In this document: piece by piece, positions 1 through 11,693 of the stretch
Layout: the number at the start of each line of letters is the position of its first letter
Numbering within the stretch: the stretch's first letter is position 1
Assembly (NCBI GenBank): GCA_958450365.1
Contig: CAUEEP010000743.1
Span: forward strand, 3,402,001 to 3,466,000
Length of the DNA: 64,000 nucleotides
Source of the DNA: Mesorhabditis belari
Lineage: Eukaryota > Nematoda > Chromadorea > Rhabditida > Rhabditidae
Reading direction: 5' to 3'
Notes under the pieces: generated by a model
Database searches by the model: none
What the model was told of the DNA's origin: nothing
What the model saw: the letters and a program-made list of their open reading frames with translations, nothing else
Program-made: the position numbers and the translations under genes

Positions 1-37
1 TGGCCAAGAGACGGCTGAGAAAACGAAGATGGGATTA

Positions 38-83
38 GGTTTAGCTAAGCGATGATCCTTTAGGATCGTCGCATAGCTAAACC
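38..83. repeat. Near-perfect hairpin inverted repeat
   Basis: Two 21-nt arms (about 38-58 and 63-83), beginning GGTTTAGCTA, pair with two mismatches around a 4-nt loop. It lies upstream of the first recognisable trr-1 exon, probably in an intron. No coding function is seen. It may be the remnant of a small palindromic transposon. Confidence 0.6.
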
Positions 84-323
84 TTCTGATCATTCTATTA
101 GAAAGAATATAGTTCAAAAGGCTTTGATATAAAGAGAATGTGCTATAGAAATATTAATATTTGTGACTTGTTTCCATGCAAATTTACATATCTTTCACTG
201 TATTTGTATGTAAATCTATATAGATCAAGTTCTTATTCAAACAATTTTCTGTCTAGATCAGAGTTGTATGTAAATTTGCTTACGAAAAATTGTCACAATT
301 GTCGAGCAATCAAAAGAATTTAG

Positions 324-3300
324 GCATCAAGATGTGTAGAGGAAGTGCAAAGAACATTGATCGAAGAGTGGCGTGTTCTTCCATCAATCGTCGACCTCTC
401 ACACATTTCTCTACTTCAAGCGATGAACAGTGTACAAGAAATTCACGAAGCTGCCCCCGTGATGCTTGGCATTTCGATGGTTTGTCGTTTAAAACAAAAA
501 AAATCTTCAACTTTAAAACGTTTTAGTCTCAACAATCTACCACACTTTCCGCTGTTCATCAAACAGTGATCGCCGACGTGAAGAATATTGTGAAAACTTG
601 GAGGTTTTTCAGGAAAAGATATTCACCTAAAGATCAAAAAATATTTAGAAATCGTGTTGGAGCCGTGAGCGACTCATTATCTTGTTTAATCAACTCTCAA
701 CACTTTCGTTTGAATGTTCATGCCGAAGTGGTTAAAGCTTTTGACACATGGGAAAAGAAAGGGGTTTGAAACATTTTTAAACAATCAAATGAAAATGAAA
801 TTTTTAGCTTATGCAAGCCTCTTTTGCAAGCCAGCAAATGCTTCCGATTCACAGCTCGGCTCAGGGACAACTAATCATTGCTACAGTAAGCGAAGCCTAC
901 TAATCTTTTTATTCAATGATTTTAGGCAGCGAGGAAACGAAAAGCTTTCGATCTATCGGAAAACTCTTTGCACAAGTAAAAGAGAAAAATTGAGTTGAAT
1001 TGAATTTGATTTTTTTTTTAGATTACACACCTTGTTGAGTTTGCCATTAATTGATGCACAAGCGAAAGTGCTTGAGGAGTTGAAACTCTATGAAGATAAA
1101 GCGGCTGATCCGAAAACCGATCCATCTTTCTCTCGGCAACTCCTCGTTCATGTATGAGATTCGTTAAAGCTAAAGCTGATCTGGTTTAAAAATCCTTTTG
1201 TACAAATTTAATGCTAAAAAGGAAACACATTTATCAATACGCAAAACGTTAACAACTTTTAAGTTACTTTTTGTAAAAAATTTTTTTATTAATCAAGCTG
1301 TAATTTGAATTGAAAACTTTTCTAATTATGAACTTTACAATTTTTTTAGGCATTAGCCATTTGCGAGAAGGCACCATTGACAGAAGGAGTGAGCAAAGAG
1401 TCACTCTGTAAAATCTTCACTCAAAAGGCTACGATTATGTCAACCTTGGGAAGGTTTGTTTAGAAAAAAAATGTTTCTTGATTCAATTCTTGATTTATTT
1501 TCAGAAGTGAAGACGCGGAGAGAATCTTTTCAATAGCTGCTCAATTACAAGTAAAAACAGAAAGAAAGGGTTTAGGCTAAAGCATTTTTAGGAGCCGAAC
1601 AACACCACAAATGGAGTGAGCGCCTATAAAGCATGGGGAAAGCACCTTGATGAGATTTTTCATCAAAGGAGGTATCTTATATAAAATATAATCAGATAGA
1701 TCGAACCATTATCTAACATTTATGCCTATTTTAGAACCCCAGAATCAGCTCTTCGTGAGGGTCTCTTTGCAATTGTTTGTTTTATGGATGCAGCACGAAT
1801 TGACAACGAGAAGAAAGCCGCGAAAAGCATTGGTATATTGTTTTTTAGATTTATAAATATAAATATTTAATTCAAAAGCGTTTACCTCTTAAAAAATCGA
1901 GTCTAGCTCGTCTTCTCTTCACTCTCAAAACGATTGAGGGATGCGGTGATGATAAAGTTCGAGATCAACTCGATGAGGTATGAGATGTGTAAATGATATA
2001 TTAAACAAGATAATAGTAGCTTTTGAAATAACTTCAAAAATGAAAAATTTCTAGGAAATTCGACGCCATGCACAAGGAGTGGTGCCTGCAAATTGGCTAC
2101 AATGGTGAGAAATTGTTTTTAAAATTTGTGTATAATAAAATTTTCAGGTTACCAGCTTTATGTGAATGCATCAGACAACGACCGAGCTCTGCCGTTTTTG
2201 CCATTTTAACGAAGGTATAGAAAAATTAAAGAAAGTTATCTATAGAATTTTTAAACGAATCTAGGTGGCCAGTGCTCACCCACAACAGACTTTCTATGCA
2301 ATTCGAAGCTTGCTGCCTATTGAAGCTGTCAATCGAGTGACTTCGAATGGTAAATTTTTGAGAGAATTTTACATTTACCGTATTCTACAGTATAATTACT
2401 ACAGTATAGATTTGTGCATTGATCTTATCAATCAGCAAAACAAATCTAGCTCTGGCACCCGGTTGCACTCGAATTGAGCCAACTGCATCGGCGACTCTGT
2501 TAGCTGACATGAATCTTCCCGAGTGGCAAATGAAACTCGTGCACATTCTTGACATTGTTTTAGAGGTGAAATTTCAAGAATGAAGAAGAAAAGCCTTTAT
2601 AATATGTTTTTTAGCTACGTCCTAGTGGATTACGATGTCTTCACACGATTCTTGGATGTCTCTCTTCTCTACCCGAGTTCTGGGTTGAAAGACATCTACG
2701 AGAAGCGCTTGATATCATCGATATCATAAAGAGGTACCTCTTTACTCATATAAAATTTCTTGAAAGTCAGTTTTCAGGCAACTTGGCAAGTTCCGTTTCA
2801 CAGGAGTGGCTACAGTAACTTCCAGCGCAACAATAGCGCAAAAAGCTTCGGCTTGGAGTTATCTAGTAAAGGTAAAGCTGTAAAACGTAAAACAATACTT
2901 ATCTCTGCTTGACAATGATTTTAAAAATGCAATACGTTTCAGGATTTAAAACAACAATACCTGGAAGAGTCAGCGGCAGAATGGCCAGTTTCACAAGAGC
3001 CTTTAAGCGAGTCAGAGCCAAGGGTTTGTTTGTTTCTTTGGTTTTTTTTTATTTGGAATTAAGAAATTATGCAAAGATTTTAGTTCCGTGAACAGATGAG
3101 TGTGAAGATTGTGCAACTTTGTGATAATCTCTCCGATCCAATTGCCCCATTGTTGCCACAACTCTCCGCCGTGAATTCGATCAAGAATGCTTTATTGAGG
3201 AGAATGAAAAGTTTACCTAGGTAATTCTGGAATAGATCTGCAATCTTATCTATTCAAATTTTTTTTTTTAGCTCAATTCTACTTGGTGACATTTCTCCGT

Positions 3301-5811
3301 GGTTGGCCGATTTCTCATCGAGAACCGCCGACGTGGAGACGTTCCCAGATCTCTTTACAACACGAGTAAGTTGTACAACTTTGTACTAACAATAAAAACA
3401 ATTAATAAATGACAATTGTAAATACAATTTGTCATATTGATAAGCTTTTAAAAAAGTAAATTTCAACATTTAGCAAGTGCAATATCAATCAATGATCGCA
3501 CGATTTGGTGCTCGAATTTACGTGGAAATGAGAGGATCGAGACCGATTCGACGAGTGGAAGTGAGAGCGCATACAGGGAAAAAAAGTGTATGGTTGCACA
3601 AGAGAGAGGGAATCAATCGATGTCTTGATCCGGATGAGAATCAACGATCATTCATTCAACCACAAATCGACACCTCAATCCCGAGACTCTCCCTTTTCTA
3701 CTCTCACTTCTATCAAATTCTGCAGAAAGAACCGGTACGGGTTTGATTGATTTTCTTTTCGTGGAAACATTAAAGGTATTCGAATATGTGTTGGCCGGAG
3801 TAGAGACAGTGCGACTACTGTATCCTGTTTACGATTCGATACCATAAATATTCTAATAGAGGAGCCCCTATAGAGGAGCTCGCGTAGTCTAAGTTTACTC
3901 ACAAACAAACGCTCATATCTCGACACCAATACGTTTATTTCTGCACCTTTAGATATTAAATTAAAGTAGAAAAGATGGGTGATTTTTTGAGATATAACAC
4001 ATCTTTTTAGCATTAACCAGCGTTTAGAAAAAAATTATTGAAAAATGATTAAAAAATCGACTTTTTTTTGTCACTTTAGCCACTTTGCCATAATTTAGTG
4101 CAAGATGTTTGTATTTTCTAAACACTGAATAACTTATACAAACAGATAATGAATAAAGTCTTGATTTAGGAAGCTTGCAAGCGATTTTTGCGTCTTTTCT
4201 TACCGATTCGAGTCGAGGTTTCGTCGGGATGTTCAATGGTTGAGGTGCCGAATGCTTTCTCCACTCTCGTTCATCCAATTGATGTGATGGCCGAAAAGAT
4301 ACGGTAAAATAAAACAAGAAAAACATTCACTCAAGTTTTTTGATTCAGTGAAGTATTCATGGAACCCGACGAGATGGTCGATTTCTTCTACAGCGGTGTG
4401 CGCAATTCAGTGGAGAGTGTTGAACCGAGTCAACTCGAGGATGGGCATCAAGCTGAGCGGACACACACCGCCATGTTGCAACAATTTTTGTGAGTGATCA
4501 AAAGCTTGCTAAGTTTCATGAAACACAAGTGAAATGCAGGGTTTTATAAAGAAGATTTTAGAGAACAATGTAGTAGCATGGTCCGTGAGGATTTCCTCTA
4601 TCAACACATTGCTCTTCGTGTGCCTGATCCAACTCATTTCTACACTTTGCGAAAACAAGTATGTCTAAATAGAAGTAATTTCTGTTTAGAGACTTTAAAA
4701 TAGTATACAAAAATCTATAAAAACAGAATATTATCCTAATATTTTCAGCTCTCTCAACAACTTGGAGTGATCTCGGTGCTGGAGGCGACACTGGGAGTGG
4801 GACCGTTCTGGCTTGAAGATATGTTTATGGTAAAAAATAAAACAAATGTAAAAGAAAAGGAAGGGATTTAGTGCATTTCCTCTTGTCAACTATGGCATTC
4901 ATCAGCTCGTCTCGAGCTCCGCGAACCCACGGCGATTCCGACCGCGCCGGCACTCCGCTTCACACCAAATCTTCAGAAATTTGTCGGCTTTGGACGTGAT
5001 GGTAAAGAGTTATAAATTTACTGATCAAGAATACAATCACTAGCGTGTCAAAATTTGAAATAACAAAGTAAAATAAGGAATGGAAAAAAGGTCTCCGGAG
5101 AAGAGATTTGAACCCTAGACCCTTCACCTTTTTCGCTTTCCGGGCAGACGCTCTAACCACTGAGCTATCCAATATCTACTAGGAAGTGAAGAAAGAGGGG
5201 AGAGAAAGGGAAAAAAGAGATTTAAGATTAAATCTTAAATGAAAAATGCTTAGGTCACATGCGATGGGCGATGGAGGCAGCGATGAAATGTCTTCTTCAC
5301 GACAGCGCTCAACCATTCATGAGAATCATGTTCTTTGATGAAGTAAGCGTTAAGAAATACATTCTAGCACAATCTCTTTCGTAACACTAAAATTTAACAA
5401 TATTTAGGTGGCTTCACAAAATCAAGGAGCCGACCTACAGCAAGCAGCCGCCATCTTGCAAAGGGTTACAAAAAATATTCAAAGTAAGACAGTTTCAAGA
5501 TATTGTAAAGTAAAATTTCATCACATTATAACAAGATTTAAACGTTTTGCTTAATTCGGGAATTAAAAAATGCTATTCATATGAGTTTACCGGAAAATCG
5601 TAGTGAGAATGAGAGGAAACTTTTAGTCAAACGAATAAGCTTTACTATTGTACTATAAATTTTCAATAGTCTTGTAATATTATGGAAATTTTCAGAGCTG
5701 AGCTCGAGTGAGTCTGCGCAAACTCGAGAGGATATGCATTCGTGTCTTTTGACCGCCGCACACCCAAACACATTAAGCCGAGCTGACCCTGCTTGGCATC
5801 CCTGGTTCTAG
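324..5811 (+). CDS. trr-1: TRRAP/Tra1 homolog, C-terminal half (FAT, pseudokinase, FATC)
   Basis: TRRAP is the giant scaffold subunit of the SAGA and NuA4/TIP60 histone acetyltransferase complexes that contacts activators in the nucleus. About 25 short exons can be joined in frame. The first ones are 324-479, 527-603 and 649-763, giving EEWRVLP, IVKTWRNRVGAVSDSL and AYKAWGKHLDEIF, which follow the TRRAP FAT domain. The pseudokinase part contains VEVRAHTGKKSVW (about 3560) and later RFTPNLQKF (about 4950). The protein ends with the FATC signature SRADPAWHPWF and stop TAG at 5809-5811, matching the family C-terminus. Most introns are 45-60 nt. The gene begins left of the window, so the 5' end is missing. 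One longer intron (about 3803-4170) is filled by a repeat that also occurs near 36.3-37.0 kb. Kinase catalytic motifs are not evident, as expected for this pseudokinase family. Confidence 0.93.
3811..4190. mobile_element. MITE family D, copy 1, inside a trr-1 intron
   Basis: This stretch shares long near-identical blocks, in inverted orientation, with 36302-36592. A further 50-nt exact match (3811-3860) recurs inverted at 36926-36975. Blocks include the GAGCCCCTATAGAGG region and the CATTAACCAGCG region. It starts a few bases after the splice donor following VLAGVET, so it sits wholly in the intron. It is non-coding and probably a non-autonomous DNA transposon. Confidence 0.7.
5085..5172 (-). 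pseudogene. tRNA-like sequence in a trr-1 intron
   Basis: On the minus strand a D-arm/A-box-like block (GGATAGCTCAGTGGTTAGAG) is followed about 40 nt later by a T-arm/B-box (GGGTTCAAATC). The anticodon arm does not pair properly and there is no clear matching acceptor stem. It looks like a tRNA pseudogene or tRNA-derived SINE head rather than a working tRNA. It lies antisense within a trr-1 intron. Confidence 0.5.
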
Positions 5812-6726
5812 TTTTTTTTTGTTTTCGATATCTTTCTATATTTCTTATTTTCATTATAATTTTTAAATCTTAGTATCTGATTATCTTGTTTTCTTATTTT
5901 CTTATTTTCTTATTTTCTAATTATCTTATTTTCTTATTATCTTATTTTCTTATTTTCTTCTCAAATCCGGGTCTTTCAATCCTGCCGTTTTTTTTGTCAT
6001 TGTTCTTCTTTCTCTTTTTATCATAGATCTGTTTTTTTTTTTTGATTTCTACATATCATCATTTGATCTCATTATTGTTATTTCTCTTTTTTTTTTCATT
6101 CAAATTTTTGTTTATATAAAAGTTTTCTTCCAATTTTTACAGTCAAATTTATTTCCGTGAACACCCATTGTAAAGTTGTGTTTTTTTTTGTACCAAGAGC
6201 AAAAAAAAGCGCAAAGAATTGAAAAATGGCACAAAAATGGTTACACAATTTTATAAATTAATCTTTTGTGGCCTCATTGAGAGAAAGAGGAAAGAATTTT
6301 CTAAAATTGAAAAATTTGAATGATCTCAACAATTATTCAGTTCAGATTTCAGAAAATGATTTCATTTTGCATTTTCAAATAAAGAAAATCCTTTTTTCAG
6401 TGCTGAAAAGCAAAGATCAACGAAATTGATTGATCCGATTGATCCGAAATCATTATGAACAAAACGCTTGCACGAGGCATGCCCCGTTTTAAAATTTTAT
6501 GACATTTTATACACGCATTTAACTTTTTAAGCTCAAATCTCTTAGTGTCTCGGATTGTGTGAAATGAAATAGTTTTTATAGCAAACGATAGAGAAAGACT
6601 TGGTGCATCTAATGACATCAAGAAGCTTTCAATTTTCGATAGCCCAACACGAAAAAAAAAAAATTCTGAGCTTGGATTGGTAATGGGCAAAAGGAGCGAG
6701 GCGCGTATGAAATGTCGAAGGCGTGT
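5812..6726. other. 3' intergenic region between convergent genes
   Basis: T-rich sequence downstream of trr-1, with a (CTTATTTT)-like low-complexity run near 5880-5960 and long T runs to about 6100. It carries the presumed 3' UTRs of trr-1 and of the convergent IL-17-like gene. No gene is recognised. Confidence 0.6.
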
Positions 6727-8654
6727 TTAGAGCTCGAGATGTCCGTATCGATCGACGGGCCACATACAATCGCAACTCATCGGCACGTCGATCACCTAGA
6801 AATGGGGATTTGAGTTGATTTTCTCTCTACAGTCATCGTACCGTGTACGGATACCAAAAAGTGGAGCTCCGAGCACGACGACTCACGTGACGCTCTGCAT
6901 ACTTTTGCACACATCGCAATAACCCGTGCACACACGTCTAAATTGGAAAATGATTATTGAAAAATAGATAAAGGCTAGGTTTGTATGATTATTAAAAGTT
7001 TGTTTATAAAAAGGGATATACCGTATTCTTTCTAATAGTAGTGCACCCCAACGAGCCGAGTTGATGACTATTTTAGGGTTTCCAAGTTTTCCCAGAAGCT
7101 CAACACTCAAATCTCCCACTAGATCTCATCGTCAGCTACATTTTCCGAACCCACATCGATAGGTTCTGATAAGTGGTTCTCGAGATTTCGAGCAATTTAG
7201 GCGACGCTCAGGGTGCACTAATATTAGAAAGAATACGGTAGATAGAAAACTGGCCCAATCACTGGCCCAATTCTGCCGCTATGGCTGACTGGCTAAGAGC
7301 CCTGCATCCTAGTCGAGAGATCGAGGGTTCAATCCCGTCAGCTACATTTTTTTCTTTTTATGGATTTTTCCTACATTTAGGATTGTTCGTGCCACATTAT
7401 AATTTCACAATTTCGTGAAATTATGATTTTAAATTATGAAATTATGATTCTAAATTTCATTTCGTTCTTCATCAATTTCAAGCTGCTTTCTAAACGTCAC
7501 CTGTTCCTCAACGCGATCCCGTGCTCCTCTCTCGTACTCGGCGACATTCTTGCATCGTACGTGCTCGATGAATGGCGGATCGAATTCAAAGAGATCATTA
7601 TTCAACTCGATCGTTTCCCGATCCACCGCACACAATTCCTCATTTCTTTCTCGTCGCGTTTCCGTATTCTGAACGATTTAATGTTAATGTTTTTTTTTGT
7701 TTCATGTTTTAATGTTTTTTTGTTTTGTTTAATGTTAATGTTTCCCCAACTCACCTTTATTTTACGTGTTTTTTCCTCATTTTTCGAGAGCATTTCGGCA
7801 AGCTCATCGATTTCTCTAAATCGATTTATATATTTGAATTTGTAACAATTTCCAAGTTTTCCCAGAAGCTCAACACTCAAATCCCCCACAAGATCTCATC
7901 GTCAGCTACATTTATCAAATCCCCCACATTGATAGGTTCTGATAAGCGGTTCTCGAGATTTCGAGCAATTTAGGCGACGCTCAGGGTGCACCACTATTAG
8001 AGAAAATACGGTACGCAGGTTATTTGGCTCATTGTCCTTATTTCATATTTGTAAAGTAGAAAAGTAGGTAAAACTTTAGATTCCTGTGTTGAGCGACTGT
8101 GGCAGTGAAACGGTGATAGACTGCAAAGTGAATGAGGTAAAAAGGAAAACTTTAAATTTGATAGAATTTTATAGAATTTTCTGGTTTTTCTAAAACAAGA
8201 TCTCATCGTCAGCTCCATTACATCAAGCTAACAACAAAAAAAAAGAGTTTAGATTTCTAACCGTGCATCCGTGTGCTTCAAGCGATGACGTCGTCGGTGT
8301 GCTCGTAGTCGCATTCGATGATAGCCGGATAAATCTGTAAGTGACTTCAAATAGTTCAAATAATAAAGATTCTATGTAAATTTTGAATTTTATTGTTTAA
8401 GTATTGGATGAGAAGAGAAGAAGAGAAGAACGAGAACGAGAATTATCAGACAAAGTCTCCTTTTACCCGTAGTGGTGGAGCCGGTTGGTGTGGGATCAAG
8501 CTGTTGTGAGGTGGAGGCGAGCGACGAGTCGACGAGAAACATGCAAAACATCAGATACAATGTGATCGCCTAAGAACTCTTCTGTTGATACAAAAGTTTT
8601 TCATTTCTTTTTTCAATCCACAATTGTTCAAAGAGCTACCTTTCGCATACACAT
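6727..8654 (-). CDS. Small secreted cysteine-rich protein, IL-17/cystine-knot-like
   Basis: Exons read on the minus strand: a start exon near 8640-8654 (MCMRK); 8467-8569 with a hydrophobic signal segment (LYLMFCMFLVDSSLA) and then Thr/Ser-rich sequence; 8262-8334 (uncertain frame); 7501-7668; 6887-6937; and 6727-6795. The last three join in phase 0. The mature part holds FIEHVRCKN, then TCVHGLLRCVQKYAERH, and ends HVIDVPMSCDCMWP...GHLEL stop. A conserved Cys near an Ile-Glu segment followed by a terminal VPxxCxC motif resembles the IL-17 fold used by nematode ILC-17 cytokines. That assignment is inference from motif spacing. The joins among the first exons do not keep frame perfectly, so the N-terminal model needs transcript support. 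Introns contain transposon family J and a tRNA-like fragment. Confidence 0.5.
7019..7240. mobile_element. MITE family J, copy 1
   Basis: Element of about 220 bp bounded by inverted termini TACCGTATTCTTTCTAATA and its complement ending ATACGGTA. It lies in an intron of the IL-17-like gene. Its right two-thirds recur at 7849-8012. Confidence 0.75.
7275..7347 (+). pseudogene. tRNA-like sequence
   Basis: A D-arm-like GGCTGACTGGCTAAGAGCC and a T-arm-like GAGGGTTCAATCCC are present with normal tRNA spacing. Acceptor and anticodon stems pair poorly. It is probably a tRNA pseudogene or a SINE head, antisense in an intron of the IL-17-like gene. Confidence 0.45.
7849..8012. mobile_element. MITE family J, copy 2 (5'-truncated)
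   Basis: About 160 bp closely matching 7079-7240, ending in the same GAAAATACGGTA-type terminus. The left end of the element is absent. A third short scrap (ACAAGATCTCATCGTCAGCT) lies near 8196. Confidence 0.65.
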
Positions 8655-11600
8655 CAACACATTGGCAACCGACCGATTTCTCGTGAATAAGGGCGCGTCT
8701 TCACCACTTTCTCCTTTTCTTTTTTCTCTTTTTCGATCACTTCTCCCTTCTCTCACTTTCCTTCTCTATCATTTGAATTTCCTGAAATTATTTTGCGAGA
8801 ATCGATTCGCGAAATCTCAACTAAAAACGGAAATCCTTGAGATTCTAGAGAAAAAACTCTAGAGAAAGAAAAAAAATGGGAACTAATCGAGGATTGAGGC
8901 GCTCGCTAATCGCAACCAAATGCCTCGTTTTTACCCTTTGAGCAAGTTTTTTTTTTCAGACAAAGATTGAGTTAGTTTCGAGGAAAAACTTGCCAAAAAC
9001 AAAGTGAAAGTTGTGAAAGACGCGAAAAAGATAGACATGTGAAAGACAAGAAAAAAAAAACGCATTACTATAGTGTATGTTTTAGAGAATGGAGAAAGAG
9101 GAGTCTAGGAGGGTTGTAGGAAAGTAGCAGTTCTTGAAAATACTGCTAAATCCCAGTTCTTCTCACTACAGTATGCTAGGCAATAGTTCAAGCGTTAAAG
9201 CTGGAAATCTTTCAAATATTTCAACTGAAGCTCTCGAACTTTTTCGCCCGGAATACGGTAGTGAGACAAGTAGACAGACAGACAGACAAACAGACAGACG
9301 TACAGTATCTTTCACATAAAAATCTTTTAGATTTTAGTCAGTTTTGTTTCAAGTTCAAGAGTTGACAAATTTTAAGATAATTTTTTTTTAAAAAAGCTAT
9401 GCAAAATGAGTGCCTCTATATCAAGGTCGGCTTTTCGAAGCCTAAGATGAAGAGAGGGCGAAATACGTCAGAAAATTCAAAAACTGAGTTAGCAGGCTGA
9501 CGTGATCGTCGACAAAAACTGGGCACAAAGAGTGCAAAGAATCTTCACCATCTTGAGCCGGAGAGAGAGTGGGGGAGGGAGGGGAGCGGAGGGGAGCGGT
9601 GGGGGAGGGGAGGGTCCCCCAGGGAGTGACTCGTCTCGCTGCAAACCCCTTCTCCATTCTCACCGCTCCCTGAATGGCCCCATCGTTCACCATCGTCATC
9701 CCAACCGTCTCACCCATCCACCCCCATTCGCGTTGGCCCCTAAATAACCCAAAAGCTTTCAAACACGTCAAACAAAAGTCGCCTATATCTAGAAAAAAAT
9801 TTCAGCTGCAAAATTTCTGCAATACGTTTGAGAAAAGGATGATGTTAGATATCTGGGCTTAAGGAGTTCTCAACAGACACCGATCATCAATAAGGGGAAG
9901 AAAAAAAAATGATTCGAGTAGAGCAATGCGGAAGGAAAAGAAGAGAACTTTTGGAAATTCGGTATCGAAGGTGAGAGGTGGGGAGGAGCAAGCGAGAGAA
10001 ACGATTCATCGACGCGTGTGTGTGTGTTTCCTTCTCCATATTTCGCACTCCATCTTTTCAAATCATAAGAAATGGGGGAAAAGAGGAAGACTGCGAGATG
10101 ATGATGAAAAGACGAAAGAAATCGAGTGTGCATGTGGATTGTGGAAAGTGAGTCGCTCGCGCGTCGGGGCGAACGCAACCGATCACCCGCCCTTCCTCCA
10201 TCCGCTCATTGATCATTTTCATCTAGCCACCACCTTGCCCAGTCTCAAATGTCGTTTTTGCGCTCTGCTCATTTATTGTCCAAAAATCGGATACAGCTAG
10301 TTCGAGTGGTTTTCCCCGCAGTGTTGATTTCTCGATCAACGTAAAGATCGAGCGACTCGATGATCCGAATTGATAGCTTCCTTGAAAGCGCCAAAAATGC
10401 ATTGCGTTTTTTTTTGATCGAGTACAGACAAAACGTTTAAAGTTAACGTATTAACGTTTCAAAAGTTTCTTTCAAATGAGACTCAATTATTAAAAAAACA
10501 AAAAGGTTTTCATTTTCGTTTGGAATTTCAAAAATGAGAGACGTTTTCAATGATTGACGATCGAAAAAGGGAGGAGAAAAAGATGAAAAAATTTTTTTAG
10601 TGAAAAAGTGTTCCTCGAAAATCGCATCAAATCACAGTTAGGTCAAATCAGTAAAAAAAAAAAAAAAAAAGGAAAGAATCTCTCGATGCTTTTTGAAGAG
10701 AAATTCCCATTTGTAAGTCGATGCAAGTCAGTTTACGTAGTACATTTTCAAAATGAGCAAAGCTCACAAATGAGACAACTTTTTGTAGAGACAGAAGAAC
10801 AAGTGATAGCAAATCCGGTGGCTGATTTACAGTTTGTGATCAGGGTTGAAAAGGGGAGATTGGTTAATTTTATCATTGTCCGATTCAATCATGCCAAATC
10901 AAGATAAATCAATCGAATAGGGAAACAACGAGAAAGTAACTGTGAAAAAAAATAAAACCGAGAGATGATAGGGGTGATAATGTGAAGAATTAGAGAATGG
11001 GGAAGAATCGTTTGCTGTGACATGAGAGGAACCACACCCGCTCAAAAAGGAGAGTCAATCATCGATGTACACACTAAAAATGGAAAAAAATAGGTTTGTT
11101 CTCCAAAATAACACTACATCTTTTGATCTTTTTGGTATCACCAAATCTCTAATCCTCTTTTTTCATACAATTTTCTGCTCTTCTCTTCGTTTGTCTCATT
11201 GTATTGAACTTTAAACTGGCAGGCAACAGAACAATTTACTATCAAAATACTAAAAAAAACGATACTATAAACAGAACAAAACGTTGAACACTATTAAAGT
11301 ATTTGAGAATCACAAGGTATTTAGTATGCTTTAATGCAAACACGTATCAAAATGCACAAATCGGTCTTTGGGATTTTAAAAAGATCCAAGGAGATTCTCA
11401 TATTATGTTTTGGTTTAATTTCTAAAAGAAGTGCACAAAAACAAGATAGAAGAACAATAAAACTTTTGACTAGACGAGCAATTTCAAGAGGACAAAGTCC
11501 ACAGGCGCAAACATTGACCGGTAGGCATTGAATAAGAATTTGTCATGAATGAAATCGCAATGCTTAAGTTGAGCAAACATCAAACGAGCTAGAGACAAAT

Positions 11601-11693
11601 AAATGGCAAATTAACTACTAATAGAAATTACAGAGCAACAAAAATTTGGAATGAAACTGAAACACTACGGCCCTACTTGGTCAAAATGCAAAT
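8655..11693. other. 3 kb intergenic region without recognised gene
   Basis: This lies between the start of the IL-17-like gene and the 3' end of the CDF gene. It holds a short (CAGA)n run at about 9263-9300, a GC-rich purine/pyrimidine-skewed block at 9540-9730, and another GC-rich stretch at 10140-10210 that could be promoter DNA. Open frames here (for example 10608-10907 +) show no domain, signal peptide or splice-consistent extension, so none is called. Confidence 0.5.
9263..9303. repeat. (CAGA)n microsatellite
   Basis: About ten copies of a CAGA-type tetranucleotide with a few substitutions, in intergenic DNA. Confidence 0.8.

Noticed and set aside
9442..10300. Overlapping frames in GC-rich DNA (up to 124 codons)
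   Set aside because: Composition-driven absence of stops in GC-rich, purine-skewed DNA. No recognisable protein features.
10608..10907. Plus-strand frame of 99 codons
   Set aside because: Contains a poly-Lys run from an A-tract and no family signature; neighbours give no exons to join it to.
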